NCBI GenBank assembly: GCA_002369325.1
Contig: DFDU01000096.1
Span: forward strand, 1 to 37,049
Reading direction: 5' to 3'
DNA: 37,049 nucleotides
Origin: Lachnospiraceae bacterium UBA3820
GTDB lineage: Bacteria > Bacillota > Clostridia > Lachnospirales > Lachnospiraceae
Each line of letters opens with the position of its first letter. The first letter of the stretch is position 1. Below, piece after piece: positions 33,645 through 37,049 of this stretch. Position numbers and translations under genes: made by a program. The notes beneath the pieces are model-generated. The model was not told the DNA's origin and searched no databases. It saw only the letters and a program-made list of their open reading frames with translations.

Positions 33645-34082
33645 CTAGCTGAATAACTCCATCCCTTTTTCCGCTATGGTTTTTGCGGCATTAAAAGATG
33701 TAATGTTCGCCTCATAAGCACGACTGGCATCAATAAGATTAGTCATTTCCGTAACAGTATCCACGTTAGGATATTCCACATAGCCGTCCTCATTTGCATC
33801 CGGATTATCCGGTTCATATACAAGTCTTAAATCCGACGGATCTTCAACAATATGAGTTACCTTTACTCCATTCGGCTGATAATTTGTCATATAACCATTT
33901 AAAATATTATCAAAGGATGTTGTTGCTTTTTCCTCAAAATAAACGGTCTTTCTTCTATATGCAGTTCCATCCTCTGTTCTTGTTGTACTTGCATTCGCAA
34001 TATTTTGCGAAATAACATCCATTCTAAGCTGCTGGGCGGTCATTCCGGTAGCAGCAACATTCATTGATGAAAAAACGCTCAT
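33645..34082 (-). CDS. flgC: Flagellar rod protein FlgC
   Basis: A 145-aa proximal rod protein. The N-terminus (SSMNVAATGMTAQQLRMDVI followed by SQNIANASTTR) is the flagellar rod signature. The C-terminus MTNLIDASRAYEANITSFNA then AKTIAEKGMELF is the partner helix. The conserved internal segment GVKVTHIVEDPSDLRLVY identifies FlgC. AGGAGG precedes the ATG. Confidence 0.96.
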   Translation of the reverse strand: MSVFSSMNVAATGMTAQQLRMDVISQNIANASTTRTEDGTAYRRKTVYFEEKATTSFDNILNGYMTNYQPNGVKVTHIVEDPSDLRLVYEPDNPDANEDGYVEYPNVDTVTEMTNLIDASRAYEANITSFNAAKTIAEKGMELFS

Positions 34083-34094
34083 GTATTATACCTC

Positions 34095-34493
34095 CTATGA
34101 CGATGACGAAAGTACCGTCTGGTATCTTGAAAATTCCTGATTCATCTGATCGATCAAAAGCTGATATCTTATCGTATTTTCAGCCAGATACGCTTCTTCG
34201 GTACTTATATCTACATTGTTACCGTCAAGCCTGTAAGACAGATTGGAATTATCGGTAAATATCTGCGGATCCAATACGGACAAATCCTTATTTGCCATAT
34301 TTACACTTTGATTAAGAGTTCTTCCCCCGGCAAGTTCCGCCTGAAGAACTGACTCAAAATCCAAATCCTTTCTCTTATAATTAGGTGTGCTGACGTTTGC
34401 AATATTATTTGATATGAGTTCATTTCTCATATTTGATGCATCCGCAGCCTTGTCAAGAATATTGATATAATTGTAGATATCCGTATTAATCAT
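34095..34493 (-). CDS. flgB: Flagellar rod protein FlgB
   Basis: A 132-aa proximal rod protein and first gene of the flagellar cluster. The rod signature is NELISNNIANVSTPNYKRKD and the C-terminal helix is ENTIRYQLLIDQMNQEFSRY. The ATG at 34493 is preceded by AGGAG (12 bases away) and AAAGG (7 bases away). The AGGA of the former lies in a small hairpin. The upstream region holds the leader and terminator described separately. Confidence 0.96.
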   Translation of the reverse strand: MINTDIYNYINILDKAADASNMRNELISNNIANVSTPNYKRKDLDFESVLQAELAGGRTLNQSVNMANKDLSVLDPQIFTDNSNLSYRLDGNNVDISTEEAYLAENTIRYQLLIDQMNQEFSRYQTVLSSSS

Positions 34494-34500
34494 AACTTTA

Positions 34501-34519
34501 CCTTTCTCCTATCATAGGA
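34501..34519 (-). promoter_or_regulatory. Hairpin over the flgB ribosome binding site
   Basis: On the minus strand UCCUA (34519-34515) can pair with UAGGA (34511-34507) around UGA. This places most of the AGGAG Shine-Dalgarno element in a five-base-pair stem and leaves a weaker AAAGG (34505-34501) free. It could moderate flgB translation. Confidence 0.4.
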
Positions 34520-34524
34520 TTAAA

Positions 34525-34662
34525 CACAAAATACATATTCCTTAACCCCTCAAAACACAAAAAGGACTTATGAGTACACTCACAAATCCTTTTGTTACAT
34601 CTGTATCCGAAAGTCCGTTTCCGCAGCTGTATCATCGATAATAATGTATTTTGTGCCACTCA
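34525..34662 (-). promoter_or_regulatory. Candidate structured leader RNA of the flagellar cluster
   Basis: CACAAAATACAT (minus 34655-34644) and ATGTATTTTGTG (34536-34525) are a perfect 12-bp inverted repeat, extendable by two G-U pairs. It encloses 107 bases with a direct repeat GATACAGCTG/GATACAGATG (34633-34624 and 34607-34598) and the terminator hairpin. Between the repeats GGACUU (34616-34611) is complementary to AAGUCC (34569-34564) in the terminator, a possible antiterminator pairing. The predicted transcription start is just outside the closing stem. Together this resembles a cis-acting regulatory leader. It does not show the conserved core of a c-di-GMP-I riboswitch. Function is inference. 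Confidence 0.5.
34559..34593 (-). terminator. Strong intrinsic terminator upstream of flgB
   Basis: Arms 34578-34593 and 34560-34575 form a hairpin of 15-16 bp in minus-strand RNA (AAAAGGAUUUGUGAGU with ACUCAUAAGUCCUUUU). It ends in a U-rich run, UUUUU then GUGUUUU. Two non-Watson-Crick positions are G-U pairs on the minus strand but would be C-A mismatches on the plus strand, so the structure belongs to the minus transcript. It can terminate topA read-through or act as an attenuator for flgB. Confidence 0.78.
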
Positions 34663-34668
34663 CACTAT

Positions 34669-34697
34669 ATACTACCATATAATGTGTTTTTCATCAA
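34669..34697 (-). promoter_or_regulatory. Candidate sigma-A promoter between topA and flgB
   Basis: TTGATG (34697-34692, 4/6) and TAGTAT (34674-34669, 4/6) lie 17 bases apart on the minus strand, with TGG before the -10 (extended TGn). The predicted start near 34662 is seven bases before the closing stem of the leader. It lies 15 bases past the topA stop. Match quality is moderate. Confidence 0.45.
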
Positions 34698-34711
34698 CAA
34701 AAAATATCAAA

Positions 34712-36685
34712 TTATGACGAAATATTTTCTGTCTGTGGCTTGGACCATGACATAAAGTCACATTCGGGGTTATTGACACATCCATAGTATCTTCTACCCT
34801 TCCTCGTCTTCTTAATAACTATATCGGCATTGCATTTCGGACATTTAACACCTGTTTTTTCAAAATATGGTTTTGTATTCTTACAATCCGGAAATCCGGG
34901 GCAGGCCAGAAACTTTCCGTTTGAACCATATTTTACAACCATCATCCTACCGCAAAGCTCACATTTTGTATCAGAAACCTCATCCTCAATCTTTATATGC
35001 TCAAGCTCTTTTTGTGCATTATCTACCGATTTTTTCAAATCCGGATAGAAATTTTTTATAACAATCTTCCAATTTATATTTCCGATTTCTATATCATCCA
35101 GCAAGGACTCAATATTTGCCGTAAAGCTTGTATCTACAATTTCCGGAAAGGCTATATTCATTATCTCGTTAACAGCTTCACCAAGCTCGGTCATGTATAG
35201 ATTTTTAGCTTCTTTAACTATATATCTTCTTGCCAAAAGTGTGGAAATGGTCGGTGCGTATGTTGACGGTCTTCCAATTCCAAGCTCCTCCATCGTTCTT
35301 ACAAGCAAACTTTCCGTATAACGTGTGGGCGGCTGTGTAAAATGCTGTTTTTCCTCGAGGGACTCTACCTGCAGAACATCTTTTTCATTAATATTGGTCA
35401 GCTTAGTATTATCCTTTTTTTCCTCATCAGGCTTGTAAACAGCCAAAAAGCCTTCAAACTTTACCTTGGTTGATGATGCCTTGAACTTATAATCTTTGCT
35501 CCCGGTATCTGCTTTTAATGTTACCGTATTGGTTTCGTATACTGCATCACTCATACGGCTCGCAAGAAATCTGTTATAAATAAGCTGATATAATCTAAAC
35601 TGCTCCCGTGAAAGCTGATCCTTCAAAAGAACCGGTGTAAGATTTACGTCAGTCGGTCTTATAGCCTCATGTGCATCCTGTATTTTCTTATCTGTTTTTC
35701 CTTCCTTTGTGGTTCCTACATAATTTTCTCCGAATTTATCCGCAATATACTCTTTTGCATTCTTATCTGCTTCTTCGGATATTCTTGTAGAATCAGTTCT
35801 TAGATAAGTAATAAGACCTATCGTTCCCTTACCCTTTATATCTACACCTTCGTATAACTGCTGTGCAACTCTCATAGTTTTGCTTGTTGAAAAATTAAGC
35901 TTCGTACCTGCATCCTGCTGGAGCGTACTTGTTGTGAACGGTAAAGGTGATTTTTTGATTTTCTCACTTTGTTTTATGCTGTCTACAATCATTTTCTTAC
36001 CGTTTACCGCCGACATAACTTCATCAAGCTTTGGCCTTTCCATCTTGTCATCTGTAAAAATAAATTCAACCGGTTTTAAATTCTTTCCGGTAATGACATT
36101 TGCACCAAGACTCCAATACTCCTTCGGAACAAATGCATTTATTTCATTTTCTCTGTCTGCCACAAGCTTAAGTGCTGCTGATTGGACTCTTCCGGCACTT
36201 AAACCTCTTTTCACCTTTTCCCACAAAAGCGGACTTATGGAATATCCAACCATTCTGTCAAGAACTCTTCTTGCCTGCTGCGCATCAACAAGATCCATAT
36301 CAATATCTCTCGCATGCTTTAATGAATCCTTGACAGCATTTTTTGTTATTTCATTGAATGTAATTCTCTTATAATTCTTTTTATCAAGTTTTAATGCAAT
36401 TGACAAGTGGTAAGATATGGCTTCTCCCTCACGATCAGGGTCAGTTGCAAGAAAAACTTTATCAGCTTTTTTTACTTCTTTTTTCAACTCCGAAAGCAAT
36501 TCACCCTTTCCCCTTATGGTGATATACTTCGGTTCATAATCATTTTCAAAATCTATACCCATCTGACTTTTAGGTAAGTCCCTTACATGTCCGTTGGATG
36601 CGATTACCTTATAGTTTGCCCCCAAAAATTTTTGGATTGTTTTTGCCTTTGCAGGCGACTCCACAATAACAAGATTTTTAGCCAT
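34712..36685 (-). CDS. topA: DNA topoisomerase I (type IA)
   Basis: A 657-aa type IA topoisomerase that relaxes negative supercoils. The Toprim domain has Glu9 (LVIVESPAKAKTI) and the acidic triad Asp82, Asp84 and Glu86 (ATDPDREGEA). The catalytic tyrosine is Tyr294 in TYLRTDSTRI. Two C-terminal four-cysteine zinc motifs are visible: CELCGRMM...CPGFPDC and CPKCNADI...CVNNPEC. I chose the ATG at 36685, which has AAGGAGAGG directly upstream; an in-frame TTG six codons earlier overlaps the dprA stop. It follows dprA by 14 bases, the usual Bacillota order. Confidence 0.97.
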   Translation of the reverse strand: MAKNLVIVESPAKAKTIQKFLGANYKVIASNGHVRDLPKSQMGIDFENDYEPKYITIRGKGELLSELKKEVKKADKVFLATDPDREGEAISYHLSIALKLDKKNYKRITFNEITKNAVKDSLKHARDIDMDLVDAQQARRVLDRMVGYSISPLLWEKVKRGLSAGRVQSAALKLVADRENEINAFVPKEYWSLGANVITGKNLKPVEFIFTDDKMERPKLDEVMSAVNGKKMIVDSIKQSEKIKKSPLPFTTSTLQQDAGTKLNFSTSKTMRVAQQLYEGVDIKGKGTIGLITYLRTDSTRISEEADKNAKEYIADKFGENYVGTTKEGKTDKKIQDAHEAIRPTDVNLTPVLLKDQLSREQFRLYQLIYNRFLASRMSDAVYETNTVTLKADTGSKDYKFKASSTKVKFEGFLAVYKPDEEKKDNTKLTNINEKDVLQVESLEEKQHFTQPPTRYTESLLVRTMEELGIGRPSTYAPTISTLLARRYIVKEAKNLYMTELGEAVNEIMNIAFPEIVDTSFTANIESLLDDIEIGNINWKIVIKNFYPDLKKSVDNAQKELEHIKIEDEVSDTKCELCGRMMVVKYGSNGKFLACPGFPDCKNTKPYFEKTGVKCPKCNADIVIKKTRKGRRYYGCVNNPECDFMSWSKPQTENISS

Positions 36686-36699
36686 TTTCCTCTCCTTAT

Positions 36700-37049
36700 T
36701 CAAACAGAAATTATATAATATCCCTTATACGACTGTTTTATTAAGCCTTTTTCTTCCATATTATAAAGCAAATTTATAGTTTCGCTGACACCCATCTTAA
36801 GCTTATCTATTATGTCATCAATATATGTCGGTTCTAAACTCAAACAACTATACAACATTTTTTCTGCAGGTGCAAGAGAATTTTTATTCACTGTTTTTTT
36901 CATAAACACTAAATCATCATCCGATTTTGCATTGAAATCAACATTTTCACCCTTAATATTTTCTTTCTTTTTTTCTTGATACAAAAGTCCTTTCAAGTCA
37001 TTTATTATATCCTCCGGAGATGTTACGCACATAGCTCCCATTTTTATCA
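36700..37049 (-). CDS. dprA: DNA-processing protein DprA, C-terminal part (runs off the right edge)
   Basis: The frame is open to the window edge. The segment KMGAMCVTSPEDIINDL matches the end of the DprA Rossmann domain (GA...DI). A Lys/Glu-rich linker and a C-terminal winged-helix (DprA_WH) domain follow (about the last 60 residues, LSLEPTYIDDIIDKLKM then INLLYNMEEKGLIKQ). DprA loads RecA on incoming single-stranded DNA in natural transformation. The call rests on this C-terminal part and on the dprA-topA neighbourhood. Confidence 0.85.
   Translation of the reverse strand, partial: IKMGAMCVTSPEDIINDLKGLLYQEKKKENIKGENVDFNAKSDDDLVFMKKTVNKNSLAPAEKMLYSCLSLEPTYIDDIIDKLKMGVSETINLLYNMEEKGLIKQSYKGYYIISV

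Noticed and set aside
34525..34655. Small mobile element (MITE) with 12-bp terminal inverted repeats
   Set aside because: No target-site duplication flanks the repeats, and the position between a promoter and flgB with an internal terminator fits a leader RNA better.
34501..34662. c-di-GMP riboswitch (class I or II) before flgB
   Set aside because: The class I conserved core (GCAAACC ... GACGCAAAGCC type segments) is not visible, and only a short GCGGAAAC resembles class II, without the rest of its pattern.
36686..36703. TTG start of TopA overlapping dprA
   Set aside because: The ATG at 36685 has an ideal AAGGAGAGG and gives the canonical MAKNLVIVES start; the upstream codons are the ribosome binding site itself.

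Overview
The window is a minus-strand flagellar and chemotaxis (fla/che) gene cluster from a low-GC Gram-positive anaerobe. Order and content match the Bacillota fla/che operon, bounded by dprA-topA on one side and rpsB on the other. B. subtilis has a related arrangement (topA ... codY-flgB ... sigD-swrB-rpsB). Here topA abuts flgB directly and motAB and flbD are inside the operon. PilZ, FapA (DUF342) and MltG-like genes are also present. This, with the AT-rich sequence, suggests a motile Lachnospiraceae (Roseburia/Agathobacter/Lachnospira-like); the family assignment is inference.

Layout in transcription order (right to left). The 3' end of dprA and all of topA (37049-34712) are followed by a 217-base regulatory gap before flgB. 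That gap holds a candidate promoter, a strong intrinsic terminator hairpin enclosed by a 12-bp inverted repeat, and a small hairpin over the flgB ribosome binding site. Block 1 (34493-23280) builds the rod, MS ring, switch, export ATPase and hook: flgB flgC fliE fliF fliG fliH fliI fliJ ylxF/motE fliK flgD TIGR02530-gene flgE. A terminator-like hairpin lies between fliH and fliI. Block 1 ends in a second terminator, and a near-consensus sigma-A promoter then starts block 2 at flbD.

Block 2 (23133-3745) encodes FlbD, the stator (motA motB), fliL, the rest of the switch (fliM fliY cheY) and the export gate (fliO fliP fliQ fliR flhB flhA). It continues with placement and number control (flhF flhG), a PilZ protein, chemotaxis signalling (cheB cheA cheW cheC cheD), a 93-aa membrane protein and the flagellar sigma factor (sigD/fliA). 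A tail cassette (3657-393) holds fapA, an unrecognised 101-aa gene, a SwrB/DUF6115-like protein and an MltG-like LysM-domain protein without a catalytic domain. No flagellin, fliD, flgM, flgK/L, cheR or chemoreceptor gene is present, so these must lie elsewhere.

The left end (1-392) has a 35-bp tandem array of four units, then a strong terminator whose 6-nt loop coincides with the -35 box of an rpsB promoter, a structured rpsB leader and the first codons of rpsB. Every convincing gene is on the minus strand; the plus-strand open frames look like shadows. I found no mobile element, CRISPR, rRNA or tRNA. This is essentially a known system, so the new interest is in its regulatory DNA (flgB leader, internal terminators and promoter, rpsB junction) and in the small unrecognised accessory proteins.
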